From: CBDFFW01 sp965246945
Lineage (GTDB): Bacteria; Pseudomonadota; Alphaproteobacteria; UBA11073
DNA: 64,000 nt
Reading direction: 5' to 3'
Assembly: GCA_965246945.1 (NCBI GenBank)
Contig: CBDFFW010000001.1
Location: 1,178,001 to 1,242,000 of the forward strand
This document shows positions 17,038 to 24,672 of this stretch, piece by piece. The notes beneath the pieces were generated by a model, which saw only the letters and a list, made by a program, of their open reading frames with translations, had not been told where the DNA came from and searched no databases. The position numbers and the translations under genes are program-made. How positions within the stretch are numbered: position 1 is the first letter of the stretch; the number at the start of each line of letters is the position of its first letter.

Positions 17038-18327
17038 TTAAGCCGCACGATGGCCGATATCTTTACGGTAAAAGCCATCTGGCCAGTTGATTTTGCTGAT
17101 TGCCTGATATGCCGCTGCTTTAGCAGCTGTTAAATCTGCGCCTAGACCCACAATATTCAATACACGACCGCCATATGCTTGGAGCTGACCATTCACCTGC
17201 GTAGTACCAGCATGAAATAGCAAGCTATCGGGTGTAAGCTGTAAATTATCAGCACCTTGAATAACAGTGTTTTTAACATAATCCCCTGGATAACCGTTGG
17301 CGGCATAAACAATGCAAACAGCGGCTTGATCGGTGAAAGTGAGCGGCGTGGTTGGCAGATGCCCGCGGGCCGCTTGGTCAAACAAGGCCAATAAATCATC
17401 CTGCAAACGCGGCAAAATCACTTGGGTTTCGGGATCGCCAAAACGGGTATTAAATTCGAGTAGTTTCATTGCCGGTATGGTGTTAATGCGATCGATCATC
17501 AAACCGGCAAATAAAATGCCAGTGAATGGTGTGCCGCGCATGGCCATCGCATCTAATGTCGGTTGCACCATGGTTTCCAATGCTTGTTGTTCCAATTCTG
17601 CATTCCACCAGGGCACGGGCGCATAAGTACCCATACCGCCGGTATTGGGACCTTGATCGCCATCAAAGGCACGTTTGTGATCCTGAGCAGCACCAATGGC
17701 TACGGTTGAACGGCCGCTGCATAAAGCAAAGAAACTGATTTCTTCACCAGCCAAAAATTCTTCGATGACAATTTCGCTGCCTGCGGCACCAAATTCCAAA
17801 TCCACCAGCATTATATGCACAGCGGCCTGTGCTTCCGCTTTGGTTTGGGCGATAATCACGCCCTTACCAGCCGCCAAACCATCGGCTTTAATGACCGCCG
17901 GCATGGGATGGTTTTCCAAATACGCTTGGGCCGCTGCTACATCGGTAAAGCGGGCATAACGCGCCGTTGGCACCCCTGCTCGACTGCATAAATCTTTCAT
18001 GAAAACTTTGGATGATTCTAATTGTGCACCGGCCTGATCCGGACCAAAGGCGCGGATACCCACAACACGTAGCGTATCCACTAAACCTGCCGCCAATGGT
18101 ATTTCAGGGCCAACAACCACTAAATCAATTTGCAGTTTTTGCGTTAGGGCGACCAAACCAGTAATATCATCTGCTTTGACCGTGTGGCATTGTGCATGCT
18201 GGCCAATACCTGGATTACCTGGTGCCGCATGTAATTCAGCCAGCAATGGCGATTGGCTGATTTTCCAGCAAATAGCGTGTTCCCGCCCACCGCTGCCGAT
18301 CACTAAAACCTTTAATTTATCTGCCAT
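17038..18327 (-). CDS. purD: Phosphoribosylamine-glycine ligase
   Basis: Second step of purine synthesis: joins glycine to phosphoribosylamine with ATP. It is 429 aa, the usual length. Seen: the N-terminal VLVIGSGGREHAICWKI, AAPGNPGIG, the ATP-grasp region PAVIKADGLAAGKGVIIA, GEEISFFALCSG, DHKRAFDGDQGPNTGGMG and the C-terminal LEFNTRFGDPETQ. A single gene converging with mscL. Confidence 0.97.
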   Translation of the reverse strand: MADKLKVLVIGSGGREHAICWKISQSPLLAELHAAPGNPGIGQHAQCHTVKADDITGLVALTQKLQIDLVVVGPEIPLAAGLVDTLRVVGIRAFGPDQAGAQLESSKVFMKDLCSRAGVPTARYARFTDVAAAQAYLENHPMPAVIKADGLAAGKGVIIAQTKAEAQAAVHIMLVDLEFGAAGSEIVIEEFLAGEEISFFALCSGRSTVAIGAAQDHKRAFDGDQGPNTGGMGTYAPVPWWNAELEQQALETMVQPTLDAMAMRGTPFTGILFAGLMIDRINTIPAMKLLEFNTRFGDPETQVILPRLQDDLLALFDQAARGHLPTTPLTFTDQAAVCIVYAANGYPGDYVKNTVIQGADNLQLTPDSLLFHAGTTQVNGQLQAYGGRVLNIVGLGADLTAAKAAAYQAISKINWPDGFYRKDIGHRAA

Positions 18328-18372
18328 TTAATAAGGTTAAATAATATATTAAAGTATCGCAAGATTCGTTAA

Positions 18373-18627
18373 TCAATAGTGAAATTTACATTGCGCAATA
18401 GTGATTGTGTCGCCATCAACTTCATAAACTAAACGATGCTCGTCATCAATTCGGCGTGACCAAAACCCACTATATTCATATTTAAGCGCTTCTGGTTTGC
18501 CAATACCAATATAGGGATTGCGCTGAATATCTTTAATTAATGCGTTTATTTTTTGAAATTTCTTTTTATCAAAAAGACCAAATTCCATATAAGCTTTGAG
18601 CGCTTTGTCTTCAAATTTAACGGGCAT
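18373..18627 (-). CDS. yoeB: YoeB-family mRNA interferase toxin
   Basis: Ribosome-dependent endoribonuclease of the RelE/YoeB fold. It is 84 aa from the ATG at 18627. The C-terminal half matches the YoeB family closely: INALIKDIQRNPYIGIGKPE, SGFWSRRIDDEHRLVYEV and the terminal KFHY, which carry the catalytic Glu, Arg, His and Tyr positions of the family. The start overlaps the antitoxin stop by one base (TGATG), so the two are translationally coupled. Confidence 0.93.
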   Translation of the reverse strand: MPVKFEDKALKAYMEFGLFDKKKFQKINALIKDIQRNPYIGIGKPEALKYEYSGFWSRRIDDEHRLVYEVDGDTITIAQCKFHY

Positions 18628-18932
18628 CAACTATCTGTTTTCTTTTTTTCTGCTTCAGTTTCGGCAAAAGCAATTGCATCTTCCAAAGTGTTAAAGGTAG
18701 TTAAATTCCGATTGGCTTTTACATCGGCAATTGCTTCTTTTAAAGCCTTACGATTGGCTTCCGTACTCATTAAATAAGCGGTTTCTTCATAAGAAGAAAA
18801 CTGATCAAGCGACATAATAACAAGAGGTTTTTTATTACCACGCGTTAATAACATTGGCGTATAATCTTGCTCTACTTGATCAGCCGCTTTGGCAGTATGC
18901 TTGCGAAATTCTGTAATTGTCATATGGTGCAT
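18627..18932 (-). CDS. yefM: YefM/Phd-family antitoxin
   Basis: Binds and neutralises the YoeB toxin and represses the shared promoter. It is 101 aa (98 from the internal ATG at 18923, MTITEFRKHTA). The N-terminal Phd/YefM DNA-binding fold is visible (TITEFRKHTAKAADQVEQ, then PMLLTRGNKKPLVIMSLDQF). The acidic and Lys-rich C-terminus would wrap the toxin. It lies directly upstream of yoeB, behind a promoter with a palindromic operator. Confidence 0.92.
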   Translation of the reverse strand: MHHMTITEFRKHTAKAADQVEQDYTPMLLTRGNKKPLVIMSLDQFSSYEETAYLMSTEANRKALKEAIADVKANRNLTTFNTLEDAIAFAETEAEKKKTDS

Positions 18933-18938
18933 ATTAAA

Positions 18939-18970
18939 TACATTATAACGTATTCAATAATGTACGTCAA
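18939..18970 (-). promoter_or_regulatory. Promoter and operator of the yefM-yoeB pair
   Basis: On the minus strand, -35 TTGACG (18970-18965) and -10 TATAAT (18947-18942) are separated by exactly 17 nt: a near-consensus sigma70 promoter. A perfect 8-bp inverted repeat, TACATTAT/ATAATGTA (18939-18946 and 18957-18964), covers the -10 and the spacer. It is a good candidate for the site where the antitoxin represses its own operon. Confidence 0.75.
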
Positions 18971-18992
18971 TAAGTATTAGCAGGCATATAAA

Positions 18993-20108
18993 TTAACCCA
19001 TTACCCGCATTGGCATTAGTACAAAAAGACTGTTTTCATTATCCTTATCGCGGATAATGGCGGGTTGGGAGCCATCGGCCAGGCGGATGGTGCAGGTTTC
19101 GCCATCAATCTGGCTAGTGATATCTTGTAAGTAGCGCGCATTGAAGCCGATTTCGATGGGCGGGCCGGCATATTGAATTTCGACTTCTTCCACTGCCGAG
19201 CCGCTTTCCGGACTTTGCGCCGACAGGGTCATCGTTGCGCCATCAATGGTCATTTTAATGGTGCGGGTCTTATCGGTTGCGACTGTGGAAACGCGGTCAA
19301 CGGCCGCGGCCAAATCCTTGGTTAATACTTCCAGCATGTTTTCGTTCGCAGCTGGAATCACACGTTCGTAATCCGGATAAGTGCCATCAATTAATTTTGA
19401 AGTGAGTCGCACATTACCGAATTTGAATTGAATTTTAGCTGCTGAAACCGCGACCTCGACTGAAGACGCATTTTCATCCAACAATTTACGTAATTCAGTA
19501 ACTGTTTTACGCGGGATAATCACGCCTGGAATTTCAGATGCGCCATCCGGCAAGCTCATTTCAATGCGTGCGAGGCGGTGACCATCGGTCGCCACAGTCC
19601 GTAAAAATGAACCGGTCGCCGCATGCATATACATGCCGTTTAAATAATACCTTGTTTCCTCGGTCGACATGGCGAATTTTGCACGGTCGATCAAGCCTTT
19701 AAGTTCAGTTGGTGACAGCGTGAAACGCATAGCCAGATCATCACCGCTTAATTGCGGGAAATCGGCCACGGGCAAACAGCCGAGTTTAAAGTTCGAGCGA
19801 CCCGCAGTCAGCGTGAGCATGGAGGCATTATTGCCGCCAGCCAAATCAATCATCACGCCATCCGGCAATTTGCGGACGATATCGTATAAAGTATGAGCCG
19901 GTGTGGTGGTCGCGCCGCCCTGGCTAACTTTCGCGCTAATACTCTCAACAACCTGTAGGTCCATATCAGTTGCAGAGAGCGATAAATTATCGCCATCCGC
20001 TTGCAATAAGACATTGGCAAGTATGGGAATGGTGTTCCGTTTTTCAACAATTGATTGCACATGAGCGAGTGCTTTAACGAGCGTGGCGCGGTCGATACTG
20101 AGTTTCAT
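18993..20108 (-). CDS. dnaN: DNA polymerase III sliding clamp (beta subunit)
   Basis: Ring-shaped processivity clamp for the replicative polymerase. It is 371 aa, made of three repeated clamp domains of about 120 residues. Typical parts: the start MKLSIDRATLVKALAHVQSI, RNTIPILANVLL, ATDMDLQVV, YYLNGMYMH, TDGHRLA and the C-terminal FVLMPMR. dnaA and recF are not adjacent, so this is not the classic oriC cluster. Confidence 0.97.
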   Translation of the reverse strand: MKLSIDRATLVKALAHVQSIVEKRNTIPILANVLLQADGDNLSLSATDMDLQVVESISAKVSQGGATTTPAHTLYDIVRKLPDGVMIDLAGGNNASMLTLTAGRSNFKLGCLPVADFPQLSGDDLAMRFTLSPTELKGLIDRAKFAMSTEETRYYLNGMYMHAATGSFLRTVATDGHRLARIEMSLPDGASEIPGVIIPRKTVTELRKLLDENASSVEVAVSAAKIQFKFGNVRLTSKLIDGTYPDYERVIPAANENMLEVLTKDLAAAVDRVSTVATDKTRTIKMTIDGATMTLSAQSPESGSAVEEVEIQYAGPPIEIGFNARYLQDITSQIDGETCTIRLADGSQPAIIRDKDNENSLFVLMPMRVMG

Positions 20109-20351
20109 TTCATGCGGACACTAGCGTAACCTTAGACGCGGAGCAAGCAGCAGAATACTATTGGCCACAAAATATCGTGTGGTGTGTCTGCTAAAAAAAG
20201 AGTCGTGAGGCCGGTCAACCAAAAATATTTTTCTGTGGGTAATTTTAGAGCGCTGTGGAAGAGTGTTTTAAACAGCTGAATTTATAGAAAATTAACCATT
20301 AATTTGGCTGCCTTTTGAAAAACCTTATCAAAAACTTTTTTATTGTATGTA

Positions 20352-20397
20352 ACAAAATATGGTATTCTTATAGAGAGACAGACACAATCTGTTGTGC
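20352..20397 (+). promoter_or_regulatory. Probable paired NrdR boxes upstream of nrdA
   Basis: ACACAATCTGTTGTGC (20382-20397) agrees with the known NrdR box pattern (ACACWATATATWGTGT) at about 13 of 16 positions and is itself a near-palindrome. A weaker second site (20352-20367, ACAAAATATGGTATTC) lies exactly 30 nt upstream, close to the three-turn spacing typical of NrdR box pairs. An extended -10-like TGGTATTCT overlaps the upstream site. The rest of the 393-nt dnaN-nrdA gap shows a small stem GCCCCTAGACAGGGC near 20438-20452 and a good AGGAGG-like site before the nrdA start, but no gene. Confidence 0.6.
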
Positions 20398-20501
20398 ATG
20401 GTTACTTTTTAGCTTTCTTGTTTGAAGGTTAATAATGCCCCTAGACAGGGCGTTGAAAAAGCGCCAATTGTGTGTACCTTTGTTAAAGCCTGGAGGCCAA
20501 A

Positions 20502-22412
20502 ATGTTCGATGTCATGCAAGTGGAAAGCGGAACCCGTATTCGGGTGGATCATACCCGCAATGATTTGCTAACCGCATTTGGTAAGGCCACTTTGGCTGAC
20601 CGGTATCTGCTGCCCGAAGATGAATCCTTTCAGGATGTTTTTGCGCGCGTTGCGACTTATTATTCCGATGATAGTGCGCATGCCCAGCGGTTATATGATT
20701 ATATCAGCAATTTGTGGTTTATGCCGTCCACGCCTGTCCTTTCCAATGGCGGAACCGAACGTGGTTTGCCGATTTCGTGTTTTTTGAACGAAGCGCGCGA
20801 TAGCCTTGAAGGCATTGTCGGCTTATGGAATGAAAATGTGTGGCTGGCGGCACGCGGTGGCGGGATTGGCAGCTATTGGGGTAATTTGCGCGGGATTGGT
20901 GAAAGTGTGCGCGGCGCGGGTAAAACCAGTGGAATTGTGCCGTTTATTAAAGTGATGGACAGCCAGACATTGGCGATTTCACAAGGCTCTCTCCGCCGCG
21001 GCTCGGCGGCGGTTTATCTGCCGATCACGCATCCGGAAATTGAAGAATTTATTGAAATTCGTCGGCCAACCGGTGGTGACCCGAACCGGAAAGCGCTTAA
21101 CCTGCATCATGCGGTGGTGATCACTGATGCCTTTATGCGGGCGGTCGCTAATGATGATGAATGGGCGCTGACCTCGCCCAAAGACGGCCAGGTGATGGAG
21201 CGTGTTTCTGCCCGCGGGTTATGGATTAGAATTCTGACTGCCCGCGTGGAAACAGGTGAACCGTATATTTTATATATCGACCATGTCAACCGCGCGATTC
21301 CGGAGCATCATAAGCTCGCGGGTTTGAATGTGAAAATGTCAAACCTGTGCAGCGAAATTACGTTGCCGACTGGCGTTGATCAATTTGGTAAAGAAAGGAC
21401 AGCCGTGTGTTGCTTGTCTTCATTGAATTTAGAAAAATTCCTGGAATGGCAAGACCATCCAACTTTTGTCGAAGATTGCCTGCGTTTCCTCGATAACGTG
21501 CTCGAAGACTTTATTAAAAAAGCGCCGGATGATATGTGGCGTGCCAAATATGCGGCGCAGCGGGAACGCTCGGTCGGGCTTGGCGTGATGGGTCTACACA
21601 GCTTCCTGCAAAGCCAAAGCGTGCCAATTGAATCGGTGATGGCCAAAGTTTGGAACAACCGGATTTTCCAACAAATTAAACGCCAGGCCGATGCCGCAAG
21701 CGTGAAACTGGCACATGAGCGTGGCCCCTGCCCGGATGCGGCGGATTACGGCATTATGGAACGCTTTTCTAATAAAATGGCGATTGCCCCAACTGCGTCA
21801 ATTTCGATTATTACGGGCGGAACTTCGCCAGGGATTGAACCGATTGCCGCTAATGTGTTTACGCATAAAACGCTGTCGGGCTCATTTGAAGTGAGGAATG
21901 AAAGCTTGCAGCGGTTATTGGCCGAAAAAGGTGAAGACAAACCGGAAACCTGGCATTCGATTACCGTCAATGGTGGTTCCGTCCAGCATCTGGATTTCAT
22001 GAGTGAGCATGAAAAAATGGTTTATAAAACGGCGTTTGAATTAGATCAGCGCTGGTTGATCGAGTTGGCCGGTGACCGCACGCCATTTATTTGCCAGGCG
22101 CAATCGCTGAATATTTTCTTGCCGGCGGATGTGCATAAACGGGATTTGCACAAAATCCATTTTATGGCCTGGGAACGCGGCATTAAATCGCTGTATTACT
22201 GCCGGTCACTGTCGATCCAACGCGCTGAAAGTTCGGATGCGAGTAGCGAGAAAAATCTGGCTTCGCACCGCGCCGCGGTCGACCAAGTGCCTGGTGAGGC
22301 AGAAAAAATGACTGGCCAAGTGCCACCATTATCCGGCGAATTTGAACCACGCCTGCCGTTATCGATGCCGCAGGAAGTGGCAAATTACGAAGAATGCTTG
22401 GCTTGCCAGTAA
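20502..22412 (+). CDS. nrdA: Ribonucleoside-diphosphate reductase, alpha subunit
   Basis: Reduces ribonucleotides to deoxyribonucleotides. It is 636 aa, the short class I form common in alphaproteobacteria. Catalytic features: FMPSTPVLSNGG, GLPISCFLNE (first redox Cys), ARGGGIG, MSNLCSEITLP (the Asn-x-Cys-x-Glu radical site), AVCCLSSLNL (second redox Cys), MAIAPTASISIITGGT, and the C-terminal tail ECLACQ whose Cys pair is re-reduced by thioredoxin. nrdB, needed for the radical, is not adjacent. The start follows TGGAGG. Control by NrdR is likely from the upstream boxes. Confidence 0.96.
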   Translation: MFDVMQVESGTRIRVDHTRNDLLTAFGKATLADRYLLPEDESFQDVFARVATYYSDDSAHAQRLYDYISNLWFMPSTPVLSNGGTERGLPISCFLNEARDSLEGIVGLWNENVWLAARGGGIGSYWGNLRGIGESVRGAGKTSGIVPFIKVMDSQTLAISQGSLRRGSAAVYLPITHPEIEEFIEIRRPTGGDPNRKALNLHHAVVITDAFMRAVANDDEWALTSPKDGQVMERVSARGLWIRILTARVETGEPYILYIDHVNRAIPEHHKLAGLNVKMSNLCSEITLPTGVDQFGKERTAVCCLSSLNLEKFLEWQDHPTFVEDCLRFLDNVLEDFIKKAPDDMWRAKYAAQRERSVGLGVMGLHSFLQSQSVPIESVMAKVWNNRIFQQIKRQADAASVKLAHERGPCPDAADYGIMERFSNKMAIAPTASISIITGGTSPGIEPIAANVFTHKTLSGSFEVRNESLQRLLAEKGEDKPETWHSITVNGGSVQHLDFMSEHEKMVYKTAFELDQRWLIELAGDRTPFICQAQSLNIFLPADVHKRDLHKIHFMAWERGIKSLYYCRSLSIQRAESSDASSEKNLASHRAAVDQVPGEAEKMTGQVPPLSGEFEPRLPLSMPQEVANYEECLACQ

Positions 22413-22417
22413 ATTTT

Positions 22418-22496
22418 GTCATCCTCAATCGACCAACGAGAAGCTGGAGATCCATATCTCAATTATGTGGATCCCCGCGCTGTGCGCGAGGATGAC
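22418..22496. repeat. Palindromic element, family A, copy 3
   Basis: GTCATCCTC at the left and GAGGATGAC at the right frame about 79 nt, with an internal stem GGATCCCCGCGC region and CGCGCTGTGCGCG. It lies six bases after the nrdA stop and could act as a transcript-end structure. Confidence 0.75.
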
Positions 22497-22527
22497 AACA
22501 AAGAGTAATTTGTATATTTAAGATTTA

Positions 22528-22826
22528 ATGAAACTCATTACCGATAACCAAGGCCGTGTTATTGCGCTGAGCAATTTCCTGTTCCCGCCCTGGCAAATAA
22601 GTTACCGCAATTATTTTTAAAAGATCTACTAACTATTCCGATTGGTTTGATCTTCATTTGTGTATTTATGCGTAGTTTTCTGCCAGTGCATATCAGCATT
22701 TGGCCAGATTTTTCGGTGGTGACCCATGTCTCGCACTATAGTGATAAGACAAATGCTTATTTGATTATTTTAGACAAGGCGGCTTTTCAAAATGCGACGG
22801 CTCAACAGGGCACTAAAAAATTTTAA
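22528..22826 (+). pseudogene. Small membrane protein gene broken by a frameshift
   Basis: From ATG 22528 the frame reads MKLITDNQGRVIALSNF and soon stops. The next phase is open from about 22580 to the TAA at 22824-22826 (PVPALANKLPQLFLKDLL, then a hydrophobic segment IPIGLIFICVFMRSFLPV and TNAYLIILDKAAFQ). Joining the two near AATTTCCTGTTCCC gives a plausible product of about 98 aa. No family was recognised. The single phase change suggests a one-base indel. Apart from this and the family A repeat, the 22413-22822 gap holds nothing else. Confidence 0.4.
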
Positions 22827-23173
22827 AATTTAATACCAATTTTTGGCAGCAAATAAGTTGTGCCTACATAAAGTAATGCCGTAATCACACAGCAAATGGC
22901 CAAGGCAAAATAGAAGTTAATTCCGGCATTTAATAAGCGCGGCAAGATCAAAAACATGGGAAGCGATGGCAACACTAACCAAAATGTTGCTTCCGAATGC
23001 AGTGCCAGCCTTTTTGAGTCTTTCGTTTCCTGCCATAACCAAATCATACCCAACACCGAAACAACCGGTAGTGAAGCAACCAAGGCACCGAAAGCAGCAT
23101 TGCGTTTGGCGACTTCAGAAATCAGCAGCACGATAATGCCGGAAATGAAACTTTTTAAAACGAGGTAGGCCAT
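22823..23173 (-). CDS. DUF3147 family membrane protein
   Basis: A 116-aa protein with about four hydrophobic helices. The pattern KSFISGIIVLLISEVAKRN, then GALVASLPVVSVLGMIWLWQET and FWLVLPSLPMFLILPRLL matches the DUF3147 family, whose function is unknown. The gene is 11 nt downstream of corC on the same strand, so probably part of the ybeY-corC unit. Confidence 0.88.
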   Translation of the reverse strand: MAYLVLKSFISGIIVLLISEVAKRNAAFGALVASLPVVSVLGMIWLWQETKDSKRLALHSEATFWLVLPSLPMFLILPRLLNAGINFYFALAICCVITALLYVGTTYLLPKIGIKF

Positions 23174-23184
23174 TATACGGTCAA

Positions 23185-24087
23185 TTAATTGGCGGCTGTT
23201 GTTTCAACTGGCTTTATCCGGCGGACGCGCAGGCGTTTGACGCGGCGGTTATCGGCTTCTAGAATATCGAAAGCAATGCCATTGGGATGTTCGACTGTTT
23301 CGCCGCGTTTGGGGACGCGGTCGTGCAAGGCCATCACTAAACCGGCCAGCGTGTCTGCCTCTTCATATTCGGCATCGGACAGAATATTATCGCCAACGGT
23401 GCGGGCAAAATCGTCTAAGGACAGACGCGCATCGCTTAGCCAAATGCCATCACCCAGCGCGATCATTTTTGGCTGCGCATGATCCCGTTCATCTTCAATA
23501 TCGCCGACGATTTGTTCAAGCAGATCTTCAATGGTTACTAAGCCATCAATCCCGCCATATTCATCGATCACCATCGCCATATGCACGCGGGTTTGCCGCA
23601 TTTCTAGTAGCAGGTCCAAAACCGGCATAGACGGCACTACGAATTTGGTATCACGGATCACACGGCCCAAATCAAAATTCTGCTCAGTAACCAGGCTATC
23701 CAAAATATCCTTGATATGCACCACGCCGATCACTTCATCCAATTCGCCGCGGTAAACTGGCAGACGGCTGAAAGGATGCTCGACAATTATTTTGAGTAAA
23801 TCCTGCAAACCGCAATTAAGCTCAACGGCGATGATATCCGCCCGCGGGGTCATCACATCAACCACGGTAAGTTCATGTAGATCGAGCAGTTTTTCGGATA
23901 AAATAGCCTGCTGGGTTTGTTCTTCGGCTGGCATATCCCCTTCTGTCCCACGGCTATCATTCAATGCTGGTTCAGGCTGCCATAATTTTTGCAGCCAGGC
24001 ACGCCAGGGTTGTGCCTTGGCAAGTGGTGTTCCGTTCGGCTTATACGGACTAAACGGTTCAGGGGATTCGGGTTCGGGGTTATTCAT
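23185..24087 (-). CDS. corC: CorC-type CBS-domain protein (hemolysin C family)
   Basis: It is 300 aa with no DUF21 membrane part, so the soluble CorC type linked to magnesium and cobalt efflux. Two CBS domains are visible: VVDVMTPRADIIAVELN to VIGVVHIKDILD (about residues 75-135) and TRVHMAMVIDEYGGIDGLVT (about 160-200, with the conserved DEYGG). A C-terminal transporter-associated domain with IWLSDARLSLDDFARTVG follows. It overlaps ybeY by 8 nt, the usual ybeY-corC order. Confidence 0.93.
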   Translation of the reverse strand: MNNPEPESPEPFSPYKPNGTPLAKAQPWRAWLQKLWQPEPALNDSRGTEGDMPAEEQTQQAILSEKLLDLHELTVVDVMTPRADIIAVELNCGLQDLLKIIVEHPFSRLPVYRGELDEVIGVVHIKDILDSLVTEQNFDLGRVIRDTKFVVPSMPVLDLLLEMRQTRVHMAMVIDEYGGIDGLVTIEDLLEQIVGDIEDERDHAQPKMIALGDGIWLSDARLSLDDFARTVGDNILSDAEYEEADTLAGLVMALHDRVPKRGETVEHPNGIAFDILEADNRRVKRLRVRRIKPVETTAAN

Positions 24088-24574
24088 CGTTTAAGTAAGG
24101 GAGATAGGGATTGGGTGCACCAGCTTGGCTCAAGATTTCAATTTCCCAATTATGCATGATTTCAGTGTCTGTGTCACCATCATGCGTAAAACCCAGTAAA
24201 TGCAAGGTGCCATGCACCACAAGATGCTGAATATGGGCCAGTGGCAATATGCCCAGCGTTTGGGCCTCGGCAGCAATGGTTTCATAGGCCAGCACCAAAT
24301 CACCTAACGGGATTTCAGATAAAAAATCTGGCGGGTTTTCCAGATAACCGGCTGGGAAAGATAGAATATTGGTAGGCTTATCCTTGCCGCGCCATTGGGT
24401 ATTTAACTGTTGGATTTCAGCGTTATTGGTCCACAAAATATCAACTGTTAAACGTGGCGGCAGGTTTTCTTTGGCCATGGTGGTTAATACTAGTAGCCGT
24501 TGCAAGCCTGGCCGCTGTCCGGCCAATAAAGGGCGCCAGGCTGGATTTTTAACCCGATGTGTGACTTTTATCAT
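24080..24574 (-). CDS. ybeY: Endoribonuclease YbeY
   Basis: Metal-dependent RNase for 16S rRNA 3'-end maturation and ribosome quality control. It is 164 aa. The zinc-binding signature is present as HLVVHGTLHLLGFTHDGD (three histidines, family H-G-x-L-H-L-x-G-y-D-H). The usual Asp before the last His is Thr here. GDLVLAYETIAAEA also fits the family. It is translationally coupled to corC. Confidence 0.95.
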   Translation of the reverse strand: MIKVTHRVKNPAWRPLLAGQRPGLQRLLVLTTMAKENLPPRLTVDILWTNNAEIQQLNTQWRGKDKPTNILSFPAGYLENPPDFLSEIPLGDLVLAYETIAAEAQTLGILPLAHIQHLVVHGTLHLLGFTHDGDTDTEIMHNWEIEILSQAGAPNPYLPYLNDE

Positions 24575-24672
24575 ACGCTTATACCACTATAAGCAGTAAA
24601 TTACGGCAGGCAAAGCCTGGCGAAGGGGCAGAGATTGCCAAATCAGCGCAACAACCGCTATCGGTAAAATGG

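Noticed and set aside
18993..20501. Replication origin near dnaN
   Set aside because: No dnaA gene, no cluster of DnaA boxes seen, and the gap is better explained by nrdA control sites.
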